Source: JANQIO01 sp043585095
GTDB lineage: Bacteria > Pseudomonadota > Gammaproteobacteria > Pseudomonadales > Halieaceae
Reading direction: 5' to 3'
Length of the DNA: 64,000 nt
Assembly: GCA_043585095.1 (NCBI GenBank)
Contig: CP121321.1
Location: 620,001 to 684,000, forward strand
A model generated the notes under the pieces. That model saw only the letters and a list, made by a program, of their open reading frames with translations, had not been told where the DNA came from and ran no database searches. Below, piece by piece: positions 44,349 through 52,401 of this stretch (position 1 is the first letter of the stretch; each line of letters opens with the position of its first letter). Both the position numbers and the translations under genes were made by a program.

Positions 44349-45493
44349 AAGATCTCCCCGGCCTGATCCAGCACATCATCGCTCTTGGCAAAACAGAACC
44401 GCAAGTAACGTTGCTTTAGCGCCCTCTCACTGAATACCGAAACCGGGATGGAGGCGATGCCGTGTTCGCGGGTGAGTCTTTCCGCGAGCGCGGTATCCGG
44501 TTCGTCAGAGATAGCGCTGTATTCCAGTAGCTGAAAGTAGCTGCCCGCGGAGGGGGTGAACATGAACCGTGATGATTCGATCGCATGACAAAACCGGTCA
44601 CGCTTTGCTTGATAGAAGCCCGCTAGAGAATCTGTGAAGCCAGGCTCTGCTGCCATGAAGTCAGCCAGCGCCAATTGCACTGGGGTTACCGCAACAAAGG
44701 CGACAAACTGATGGATCTTGCGCAGCTCTCGCGTCATCGCGGCGGGCGCTACGCAGTAGCCCGTCTTCCAGCCGGTGATGTGAAAGGTCTTGCCAAACGA
44801 AAACGCCGCGAAGCTGCGCTTGCGCAGTTCCGGGTAGCGCAGAACCGACTGATGCTGACGGTTGTCGAAAATCAGGTGTTCGTAGACTTCGTCGCTGATC
44901 ACCCACAGTCCGTGTTCTACGGCCAGCTGTTCAAGTTTGCGCAGGTCAGTGTCGTCCAGCACCGCCCCGGTAGGGTTGTGTGGCGAGTTGATAATGATGA
45001 GACAGGTTTTGTCCGTGATGTTGTCGGCGACACGGTTCCAGTCCACGCCGAACGCGGGTTCGATAAGCGGAATGCGTTTGGCGACGCCGCCAGACAGACT
45101 CACCGCCGGGGCATAGCAGTCATAGGCCGGGTCCAGTAACAGCACTTCGTCGCCGGGTTGCACGCAGGCAGTAATCGCGCAGTAAATCGCCTCGGTGGCG
45201 CCGGGAACAACTGTGATTTCTGATTCAGGGTCGGCTTGCACGCCATATAGTCGATCGAGCTTTGCAGCGATTTGTTCGCGCAGCGCCATGACCCCTGCCA
45301 TGGGGGCGTATTGGTTGTGGCCGTCAAGCGTATGTTTGGCGAGCGCTTCGCGCAGTGCTTGTGGTCCGTCGTAGTCGGGGAAACCCTGTGACAGGTTCAG
45401 TGCCCCGCAATCGTTTGCCAGGCCTGACATAACCGTAAAGATCGTTGTGCCAACGTCGGGTAATTTGCTCTCGGGTGCGGCGTTTGCGTTCAT
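44336..45493 (-). CDS. PLP-dependent aminotransferase, methionine/glutamine transaminase (YbdL-type)
   Basis: A 385-residue class I aminotransferase. Seen are LNLSQGFPDYDGPQALREAL, QYAPMAGVMALREQIA, VPGATEAIYCAI, NSPHNPTGAVLDD with the family Asn, SDEVYEHLIFD and the PLP-lysine in FSFGKTFHITGWKTGYCVAP. This order and the GFPD start match the methionine aminotransferase/kynurenine-glutamine transaminase K group. Coupled with the omega-amidase it converts methionine, aromatic or other 2-oxoacids irreversibly. Next upstream on the same strand is an Lrp-family regulator. Confidence 0.92.
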   Translation of the reverse strand: MNANAAPESKLPDVGTTIFTVMSGLANDCGALNLSQGFPDYDGPQALREALAKHTLDGHNQYAPMAGVMALREQIAAKLDRLYGVQADPESEITVVPGATEAIYCAITACVQPGDEVLLLDPAYDCYAPAVSLSGGVAKRIPLIEPAFGVDWNRVADNITDKTCLIIINSPHNPTGAVLDDTDLRKLEQLAVEHGLWVISDEVYEHLIFDNRQHQSVLRYPELRKRSFAAFSFGKTFHITGWKTGYCVAPAAMTRELRKIHQFVAFVAVTPVQLALADFMAAEPGFTDSLAGFYQAKRDRFCHAIESSRFMFTPSAGSYFQLLEYSAISDEPDTALAERLTREHGIASIPVSVFSERALKQRYLRFCFAKSDDVLDQAGEILCRI

Positions 45494-45526
45494 AGATTCA
45501 GTATACCGTTGGTGCAGGGTTGATGC

Positions 45527-46003
45527 TCACAGTTGCGTCGACAGTGGCAGTTCGGTGCTGTTCTTGATCTCGGTAACGGCCATGTGGGAGTGCAGCTCGC
45601 GAATCACAGGATCAGTTGTCAGCTGGTTGCGGACGAAAGTCTCGTAGTGGGCAATATCGCGCGCCACTATCTTCAGCATGTAATCCCAAATGCCCGCCAT
45701 GGTGTAGCACTCGATCACTTCCGGATAGTCGACAATGCGAGATTCGAAGTCCTCAAGGTTTTGACGCCCGTGGGCGGTGAGACTGACCGTGGCAAAAACC
45801 ACCACCTCCATGCCCAGCGCCCGCCGGTCCAGAAGCGCAACGCGCTTACGAATCAACCCTGCTTGCTCAATCCGGTTGATGCGGCGCCAGCACGGGGACT
45901 GGGACAGGTTCAGGCGTTCGGCAATAGCGCCAGTGCTGGTGCTGGCGTCCCGCTGCAGTATCTCCAATATTTGAATGTCGGTCTTGCTGAGCTCTTCTGG
46001 CAT
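45527..46003 (-). CDS. Lrp/AsnC-family transcriptional regulator
   Basis: A 158-residue regulator. Residues 1-60 form the winged HTH (SKTDIQILEILQRDASTSTGAIAERLNLSQSPCWRRINRIEQAGLI), and the rest is the ligand-binding RAM domain (ECYTMAGIWDYMLKIVARDIAHYETFV). ATG at 46003 with GGGG 7 bp ahead is preferred over a TTG at 46015. It lies between the aminotransferase/omega-amidase pair and the divergent ferredoxin oxidoreductase, so it most likely controls one or both in response to an amino acid. Confidence 0.93.
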   Translation of the reverse strand: MPEELSKTDIQILEILQRDASTSTGAIAERLNLSQSPCWRRINRIEQAGLIRKRVALLDRRALGMEVVVFATVSLTAHGRQNLEDFESRIVDYPEVIECYTMAGIWDYMLKIVARDIAHYETFVRNQLTTDPVIRELHSHMAVTEIKNSTELPLSTQL

Positions 46004-46135
46004 AAATATCCCCAATAAGGCGTAAAAAGTGAATAAGTTATGCGAATTATGCGGTAAGAGGGCGCTCTAGGACAAAATTTACCTCGCCTGGCCACGTACA
46101 CTATTTTTTATATTGGCTCTCCGGGTAAGCACGCG
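46004..46135. promoter_or_regulatory. Divergent promoter region between lrp-like gene and ferredoxin oxidoreductase
   Basis: A 132-bp AT-rich interval (ataaatatcc, gtgaataagttatgcgaatt, actattttttatatt) between divergent genes. Lrp proteins bind AT-rich, loosely conserved 15-bp sites, and this is the natural place for auto- and target control. Individual sites cannot be called by eye. Confidence 0.4.
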
Positions 46136-49100
46136 ATGACCTCGTCCAAAACAGCGATCGACTCAGTATCAAGCAGCGTTTCACTCGAGGATAAGTATTC
46201 GCTGGAAGTCGACAGAGCCTACATGACCGGCATTGAAGCACTGGTCCGCCTGCCAATGCTGCAGCATCAACGCGACCTTTCCCGGGGCCTCAACACAGCG
46301 GGCTTTATCTCTGGCTATCGCGGCTCCCCTTTGGGAGGCGTAGACCAGGCAATGTGGAAAGCCAAACGTTTTCTGGACCCCCACAATATACATTTTCACC
46401 CCGGCATGAACGAAGACCTTGCGGCCACCTCCGTGTGGGGCAGCCAGCAGACAAACCTGTTCTCCGGCGCTCGCTACGATGGCGTTTTTTCCATGTGGTA
46501 CGGCAAAGGGCCAGGCGTCGATCGCAGCATGGACGTCATCAAGCACGCCAACGCCTTCGGAACGTCGCGCTACGGCGGTGTGCTGGCGGTAGCGGGCGAT
46601 GACCACGCCTGTAAATCCTCCACCTTACCGCACCAGTCTGAGCACATGTTTATCGGCGCCAGCATTCCGGTACTGAATCCGGCCAACGTTCAAGAAGTGT
46701 TAGATCTCGGCATCTTTGGCTGGGAACTGTCTCGCTACAGCGGCTGCTGGGTTGGCTTCAAGGCGATCACGGAGAACATGGATTCGGCGATATCGGCAGA
46801 TTTGAATCCAGATCGAGTCCAGATAGTCATCCCCGGGGATTTTGAGCTTCCAGTGGGCGGCGTGCATGCGCGTTGGCCAGACAAACCGCTAGAGCAGGAA
46901 CTTCGGCTCAACAAATACAAGATTTACGCCGCCCGCGCTTTTGCGAGAGCCAATAACCTGAACCGGATTGTGGTCGATAGCCCCAATCCGCGTTTCGGTG
47001 TCATTACCACAGGTAAATCGTACCTGGATGTGATGCAGGCGCTGGAAGATCTCGGCATCGACGACACCCTGGCGGCGCAGATCGGTCTGCGCGTGTTCAA
47101 GGTGGGTATGAGTTGGCCACTGGAACCGCTCAGCGCCCATGAGTTTGCCGACGGTCTTGAAGAAATTCTGGTCGTGGAAGAAAAGCGTTCAATCATCGAA
47201 GACCAGCTCACCGGACAGCTCTACAACTACCCCGTTGCGCAACGACCTCGCGTGATCGGCGAGTTCGACGAGGAGGGCGGTGATTTACTGCCTAATCTGG
47301 GTGAGTTAACGCCTGCCATGGTCGCCAGAGCGATTGCACAGCGCATAGAGCGCTTCTTTGAATCCTCGACGATAGCGGCGCGGCTGGAGTTTCTGGAGCG
47401 CAAGGAGCGGTCGTTGGCGCAGCCCCGTAGCATTGCTGAGCGCGTGCCACACTTTTGCTCAGGGTGCCCGCATAACACGTCTACCAGAGTGCCTGAGGGC
47501 AGCCGAGCAATGGGCGGTATCGGTTGCCATTACATGGCCACCTGGATGCCGGATCGCGAGACCTATACGTTCTCACAGATGGGAGGCGAGGGCGCAGCCT
47601 GGATCGGCATGGCGCCCTTTGTCGAAACCGAACATGTGTTTCAGAACCTGGGTGACGGCACATACTTTCACTCTGGCCTTTTGGCAATCCGCGCGGCTCA
47701 GGCTGCCCAGGTCAATATCACTTACAAAATCCTCTACAACGATGCGGTGGCCATGACCGGCGGACAGCCTATCGACGGCCAGCTTGGCGTTGGCGATATC
47801 CTGCATCAGCTTCGCGGTGAGGGCATTGCCAGGTTGGCACTGGTTAGCGACGAGCCCGGTGCCTGGCAAGGGCAGTTCAAAAGCATTCCTGGCTTCAGTC
47901 TGCACCATCGGGATGAACTTGATGCGCTGCAGCGCGAATTACGAGAGTTTAAAGGTGTCTCGGTGATGGTGTATGTGCAGACATGCGCCGCTGAAAAACG
48001 TCGGCGGCGCAAAAAAGGTTTGCTGGAAGACACGGCCAAGCGGGCGTTTATTAACGACGCCGTCTGTGAAGGTTGCGGAGACTGCAGCAGAAAATCAAAC
48101 TGTCTGTCGGTCGTACCCACGGAAACGCCGCTAGGCCGGAAGCGTCGTATCGACCAGAGCGCTTGCAATAAAGACTTTAGCTGCGTGAAAGGTTTCTGCC
48201 CCAGCTTCGTGACGGTACACGGCGGTGAATTGGTCAAGAAACGTGGTGCAGTCGATGGTGTGGTCTTTGATCCGTTGCCTGAACCTTCCTTGCCTGAATT
48301 GGATCGTCCCTGGAATACGATCGTGACTGGCGTCGGTGGCACCGGCGTGCTTACCGTCACTGCCCTGGTTGCGATGGCCGCTCACCTCGAAGGCAAAGGC
48401 TGCGCCACGCTCAATCAGACGGGTCTTGCCCAAAAGTTTGGCGCGGTGGTCAGTCATGTGCGCGTCGCCCGGACGCAAGACGCTATCAAGGCAGTTCGTA
48501 TCCCAGCTGGGGAAGCTGACTTATTAGTAGGCTGCGATCTTGCGGTAGCGGCCAGTGACGAAAGTCTCGCCAAGGTTGATATCGATCGCTCCAGAGCGGT
48601 GGTCAACAACGCTGAAGTGCCCACCGCGGCCTTTGTACTCGACCCGGATGCACCGTTTCATACGGGCGCGATGATGCAAACCGTTCGAGAAGAGATCGGC
48701 GACGCCGGCGCCTTTTTCATCGATGCCACGGCGATCGCCACAGAACTGTTAGGGGACTCCATCGCCGCCAATCTGTTCCTACTGGGCTATGCCTACCAGC
48801 AAGGTTTGGTGCCGGTATCCTCAAGCGCTCTGGAGCGGGCTATCGAGCTCAACGCTATAGCCGTCGACTTTAACAAGCAGGCTTTCCTGTGGGGTCGGCG
48901 GGCAGCACATCAGCCCGAGCGGGTCACGGCGCTGGTCGAGAAGGCGCAGACACGGCCCGCAATACTCGATGCTGAAGACACTATCAGCGATCGCGCACAG
49001 CGCTTGACCGAATATCAAAGCGCAGGCTATGCCCGCCGTTATCAGAGTTCGCTACAGGCCATACGTGATGCGGATACTGATCGGTCGCAGCGTTTGACGC

Positions 49101-49651
49101 TGGCCGCCGCTCGCAGTCTGTTTAAGGTCATGGCCTACAAAGACGAATACGAGGTAGCTCGTCTGTACAGTAGTGGCGATTTCATCAATAAGCTGCGCGA
49201 GCAGTTTACCGGTGATTTCAAGCTGCGTTTTCATCTGGCCCCGCCCCTGCTGTCGAGGCGCGATCCAATTAATAGTCAGCTCATAAAGCGCGAGTTTCCA
49301 AGCTGGACGCTGCATGTCTTTCGTATCCTTGCGCGCTTCAAATTCTTACGCGGCAGCGCTCTGGACGTGTTCGGCATGACCGCAGAGCGACGTCGGGAGC
49401 GCCTGGATATTGCCGACTACGAAAGGCTGTTGGCGGTTTTGGTTGATGAACTGGCTGAAGAGCCGACCGCCGAGAAGTACGAGCTGGCAGTGCAGCTTGC
49501 CGAGCTACCCATGCAGCTGCGCGGCTTCGGCCACGTCAAAGACCAAAACCGCGACAAGCTGAAATTGCAGCAGGCGGCGTTGCTGGATCAGCTTCGCGGC
49601 GGCAGTGACGAACAGGAGAGTGTTGTGAAAATTGTAGAGCAGGTGGCCTGA
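46136..49651 (+). CDS. Indolepyruvate ferredoxin oxidoreductase, fused alpha-beta-type
   Basis: An 1171-residue 2-oxoacid:ferredoxin oxidoreductase that oxidatively decarboxylates aryl- or branched-chain 2-oxoacids to acyl-CoA, reducing ferredoxin. The N-terminal TPP pyrimidine domain starts at FISGYRGSPLGGVDQAMW; the TPP-binding domain holds HFCSGCPHNTSTRVPEG (about 440) and GIGCHYMATWMPDR; VCEGCGDCSRKSNCLSV (about 643) and DFSCVKGFCPSF are cluster-type Cys motifs; the gamma domain starts TGVGGTGVLTVTALVAMAA (about 731). No ferredoxin gene is adjacent. A truncated leucine dehydrogenase follows by 2 bp, pointing to branched-chain substrates. Confidence 0.93.
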   Translation: MTSSKTAIDSVSSSVSLEDKYSLEVDRAYMTGIEALVRLPMLQHQRDLSRGLNTAGFISGYRGSPLGGVDQAMWKAKRFLDPHNIHFHPGMNEDLAATSVWGSQQTNLFSGARYDGVFSMWYGKGPGVDRSMDVIKHANAFGTSRYGGVLAVAGDDHACKSSTLPHQSEHMFIGASIPVLNPANVQEVLDLGIFGWELSRYSGCWVGFKAITENMDSAISADLNPDRVQIVIPGDFELPVGGVHARWPDKPLEQELRLNKYKIYAARAFARANNLNRIVVDSPNPRFGVITTGKSYLDVMQALEDLGIDDTLAAQIGLRVFKVGMSWPLEPLSAHEFADGLEEILVVEEKRSIIEDQLTGQLYNYPVAQRPRVIGEFDEEGGDLLPNLGELTPAMVARAIAQRIERFFESSTIAARLEFLERKERSLAQPRSIAERVPHFCSGCPHNTSTRVPEGSRAMGGIGCHYMATWMPDRETYTFSQMGGEGAAWIGMAPFVETEHVFQNLGDGTYFHSGLLAIRAAQAAQVNITYKILYNDAVAMTGGQPIDGQLGVGDILHQLRGEGIARLALVSDEPGAWQGQFKSIPGFSLHHRDELDALQRELREFKGVSVMVYVQTCAAEKRRRRKKGLLEDTAKRAFINDAVCEGCGDCSRKSNCLSVVPTETPLGRKRRIDQSACNKDFSCVKGFCPSFVTVHGGELVKKRGAVDGVVFDPLPEPSLPELDRPWNTIVTGVGGTGVLTVTALVAMAAHLEGKGCATLNQTGLAQKFGAVVSHVRVARTQDAIKAVRIPAGEADLLVGCDLAVAASDESLAKVDIDRSRAVVNNAEVPTAAFVLDPDAPFHTGAMMQTVREEIGDAGAFFIDATAIATELLGDSIAANLFLLGYAYQQGLVPVSSSALERAIELNAIAVDFNKQAFLWGRRAAHQPERVTALVEKAQTRPAILDAEDTISDRAQRLTEYQSAGYARRYQSSLQAIRDADTDRSQRLTLAAARSLFKVMAYKDEYEVARLYSSGDFINKLREQFTGDFKLRFHLAPPLLSRRDPINSQLIKREFPSWTLHVFRILARFKFLRGSALDVFGMTAERRRERLDIADYERLLAVLVDELAEEPTAEKYELAVQLAELPMQLRGFGHVKDQNRDKLKLQQAALLDQLRGGSDEQESVVKIVEQVA

Positions 49652-49653
49652 TT

Positions 49654-50052
49654 ATGACGGTTTTCGAAAGCGTCGCGTTTGACGGACATGAGCACGTCGC
49701 GTTTGGGGGTGATCGTGCCAGCGGAATGCGTGCAATTGTGGCGGTACACAATTCAAAACTGGGGCCTGCCGTGGGCGGCTGCCGCATGTTTGACTACGCA
49801 GACGAGTCAGCGGCCCTGAACGACGTGTTGCGGCTGTCCCGGGGCATGACTTACAAGTCTGCCATGGCGGGCTTGCCCTTTGGCGGCGGCAAGTCGGTCA
49901 TCATAGGTGACCCGCGCAGCGCAAAAACGCCGGCCTTACTGCATGCCATGGGTGAGTTTATTGACAGCCTGAGCGGCCGTTACGTAGCCGCATTGGCTGA
50001 AGAATTCCTGAGCAATGGAGCGCCGCAGTCTCGACAGGTTGCGGCCTATTGA
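49654..50052 (+). pseudogene. Truncated leucine dehydrogenase (N-terminal remnant)
   Basis: Only 132 residues of a roughly 350-residue Glu/Leu/Phe/Val dehydrogenase. The N-terminal domain is well kept: MRAIVAVHNSKLGPAVGGCRM, DVLRLSRGMTYKSAMAGLPFGGGKSVI (with catalytic and substrate lysines) and GEFIDSLSGRYVA. After that, where AEDVGTS.AD should follow, the sequence changes to ALAEEFLSNGAPQSRQVAAY and stops. The NAD-binding domain is absent from the window, so the gene is a deletion remnant, with an unrelated tail. It lies 2 bp after the oxidoreductase; originally it would have fed that enzyme with branched-chain 2-oxoacids. Confidence 0.88.
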
Positions 50053-50121
50053 TTGTTCAGCGGCTGGTTTGGCGAAGAGCTGTTCGCTAAACGGATAGCT
50101 CTTATTCGGGTGCGGCAGGTT

Positions 50122-50508
50122 CTACTCTGGCGCCGGACTATTAGAGAGGAGCCACGCTTCCGCTTCGGCAACGTTGGCGAAAATTGCTATCTCTGTGCCT
50201 TCGCGTTCACGAAACACCTTGAATATTCGCAGTATGCTGTTGCTGTTGCTGACGCTGCCTGGCGCTGCGAGCGCAACGCGACGGGGCTGGTTTCCCTGCG
50301 ACCGGGCGATGCCCGCGGTGTCACGCACCTCCGCCGTGGTAACCAGCAATTCTGCCTTTTCGAAAACAAAAAGGCGTAGCTCTGAACCACTCAACTCAGC
50401 TAACGCTGCCACCACGTCGAGCATATCCTGCAGCGTGGGGCTTGCGTTAAATTCAATTCGAGTAATCGAGCCTGATTGAGTAATGCTGTAAATGGGGGTA
50501 TCGGCCAT
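50122..50508 (-). CDS. Small STAS/SpoIIAA-like protein
   Basis: A 128-residue soluble protein (MADTPIYSITQSGSITRIEFNASPTLQDMLDVVAALAEL) with alternating strands and helices like the SpoIIAA/STAS or DUF3478-type fold: strand, helix, LRLFVFE strand, then RRVALAAPGS and EIAIFANVAEAEAWLLS. The last helix AEAEAWL is typical of SpoIIAA-like proteins. The function is unknown; binding a lipid, nucleotide or protein partner is possible. It sits directly across the leucine dehydrogenase breakpoint, so it may mark what replaced the lost part. Confidence 0.7.
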   Translation of the reverse strand: MADTPIYSITQSGSITRIEFNASPTLQDMLDVVAALAELSGSELRLFVFEKAELLVTTAEVRDTAGIARSQGNQPRRVALAAPGSVSNSNSILRIFKVFREREGTEIAIFANVAEAEAWLLSNSPAPE

Positions 50509-50723
50509 CTTTACTGCGCCCGGTTGCTATTGTCGGGCGTCGCCGGAAACGTCACGCAGCAGTCGAAGCGTCCGGCGGCATCGGCGGCACGGCACGGCGT
50601 CTCTGGCTGATTCAATCCCTTCATTCTTCCGATGCATCGGTAATCGTTTTCAAGATAAAGGAAAGCATAGTGCACAATGCGCGAAAGCGCTCGTTTTGCC
50701 GTCATGGCAGACGACCTTTTGAC
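50509..50723. other. Intergenic gap without recognised features
   Basis: A 215-bp gap between the SpoIIAA-like gene and the queuosine-precursor transporter, both on minus. Short frames here have no family signature. The promoter of the SpoIIAA-like gene should lie in the left part, though no clear -35/-10 pair was seen. Confidence 0.4.
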
Positions 50724-51506
50724 CTATGCTAACTCGCCGGGTGCCAGTCCAAGATATTTACGCAGCTGTATAACGCCGAGATAAAACGGCCCTGTATCCA
50801 GTACGGCAACGCAAAATTTGAAGGTGTAATTACTGGCCATCAGGGTAAGCAAGGTCCCGGTGGTCATGTCGCCGGCCAGATACACGGCGCCAAACGTCAC
50901 CAGGACAACCATGAACGAATCGACAAGCTGACTGATCATGGTACTGAAGTTGTTACGCACCCACAGGTATTTCCCCTTGGTGACGCGCTTCCAAAAATGG
51001 AATAACTGTACGTCGCAATACTGCGCGGCAATGTAGGCCATCATTGAGGCGAATACCGCACCGCTGGTGGTAGCGTAAATCAGCTCGTATAACTCCGCCT
51101 GATTCTCCAGCACGCTCCCGTTGGGTAGGCCCACCGGTGCGGCAAGCTGGATCATTTGCCAGGGCGGCAGGTTCTCTGCTGGCACGGGCGGCATGAGATT
51201 GCCCAGGTAGATAAATCCGATGATAAAAAAGTTCAGCCCCAGTCCCACTGTCACCATGAAGTTGGCCCGGCGTTTGCCGTACAACTCGCAGATCAAATCC
51301 GTGCACAGAAAGGTTATCGGGTAGGGCAGTACCCCGACGGCTAGCTGCATAGGTCCAATTTCGATAAACCGGGTGATACCCAGAATGTTGAGCATGGTCA
51401 TCGCACAGATAAAGATACCCGCTAACACGAGGAACACGCGCTCGCGCCGCTCGGCCAACAAGGCAGGATCTATCGGCATAGTCGCCACTGTTGCGCTGGT
51501 AGTCAT
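50724..51506 (-). CDS. Queuosine precursor transporter, YhhQ/VUT family
   Basis: A 260-residue inner-membrane protein with six to seven helices. Family motifs include GVLPYPITFLCTDLICELYGKRRAN (the CTDLI.E.YG core), ISQLVDSFMVVLVTF and KFCVAVLDTGPFYLGV. YhhQ imports queuosine precursors (preQ0/preQ1) into the cell. GAGAGG just ahead of the ATG supports the start. It shares the strand with an SDR whose stop lies 2 bp upstream, so the two are probably co-transcribed. A QueD/PTPS-family gene is 2.5 kb away. Confidence 0.9.
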   Translation of the reverse strand: MTTSATVATMPIDPALLAERRERVFLVLAGIFICAMTMLNILGITRFIEIGPMQLAVGVLPYPITFLCTDLICELYGKRRANFMVTVGLGLNFFIIGFIYLGNLMPPVPAENLPPWQMIQLAAPVGLPNGSVLENQAELYELIYATTSGAVFASMMAYIAAQYCDVQLFHFWKRVTKGKYLWVRNNFSTMISQLVDSFMVVLVTFGAVYLAGDMTTGTLLTLMASNYTFKFCVAVLDTGPFYLGVIQLRKYLGLAPGELA

Positions 51507-51508
51507 GT

Positions 51509-52210
51509 TCAGGCCTCTCGCTGACCCAGGTGGGCATGCAGTATGGAGCCGTTGATGACGGGATTCTCATGTGCCCAGCAAATCAGGCTGGCGATCTCAT
51601 CGGGATCGATAAGGCGATTAAAGCTGTTGAGGCTGGCGATGCTATCAACGACTGTTTGGTCGTTCCCCAAGTGGGTTCTCAGCATTTCGGTATCCGTGAA
51701 GCCCGGGCAGATGCAAGCCGTATGTATGCCGTGACCCATTAAATCCTGGCAGGTCGCACGCATCATGCCGATCACGGCATGCTTTGACACAACATAGCTA
51801 AAGGATCCCGGCACCGCCTTCTCGGATAGCGTCGATCCGATATAGAGCACGCTGGAACCTTCCGGCAGTCGGTTCAGCAGCGCCCGGTTGAGCGTGTTGG
51901 CAGCCACCACGTTGGTTTGTAGTGCTGCGTTTAAATGATCGTCACTGCAGTCGATAGCGCTGTCTTTAAGCATCTGGCAGGCGTTGTGTACCAGAGCGAC
52001 CTCAGTCGCAGCCTGCAGAGCGGGCTCCAATTCGGCTACCGCCGCAGAGATGGCAGCGCTATCGGACAGGTCGCAGGCAATGCTGGTTACGCCCTCCACC
52101 GGGCAGGCGCGACGCGACAGGTTGTAAACGGCGTAGCCGGCCTCAAGAAACCTCGCCGCGGCTGCCGCTCCAATACCGACGCTGGCGCCGGTGATAATTG
52201 CTGTCTTCAT
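51509..52210 (-). CDS. Short-chain dehydrogenase/reductase
   Basis: A 233-residue classical SDR: TGASVGIGAAAAARFLEAG nucleotide loop, ACDLSD after the second strand, NAC replacing the usual NAG motif (LVHNACQM), Ser in YIGSTLSEKAV, and SYVVSKHAVIG with catalytic Tyr and Lys. CPGFTDTEM is the late family motif. The ATG at 52210 with AGGA ahead is preferred over the extended frame from 52255. Upstream of the queuosine-precursor transporter; the substrate is unknown. Confidence 0.9.
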   Translation of the reverse strand: MKTAIITGASVGIGAAAAARFLEAGYAVYNLSRRACPVEGVTSIACDLSDSAAISAAVAELEPALQAATEVALVHNACQMLKDSAIDCSDDHLNAALQTNVVAANTLNRALLNRLPEGSSVLYIGSTLSEKAVPGSFSYVVSKHAVIGMMRATCQDLMGHGIHTACICPGFTDTEMLRTHLGNDQTVVDSIASLNSFNRLIDPDEIASLICWAHENPVINGSILHAHLGQREA

Positions 52211-52401
52211 GTAGGGTCCTGTTGTATGCCCGGTCGCTATCGCAGCGCTGTGCACCGTGTAGCGGCAAGTCGTTAAAGTAGCTCTAAAGAGGGCGCGTTA
52301 AGATGCCGTAAGGCTCAAGCAGTATATGACTTAGAGCGCTGTGTGTCGGCTATCGTAATAATAGTTGTCGTCTTAGTCTTAGTCTTTGTCGTAGTCGTCG
52401 T

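Noticed and set aside
50053..50379. C-terminal half of leucine dehydrogenase in the next plus-strand frame
   Set aside because: The translation lacks the Rossmann GxGxxG and other NAD-domain motifs; it is antisense to the SpoIIAA-like gene.
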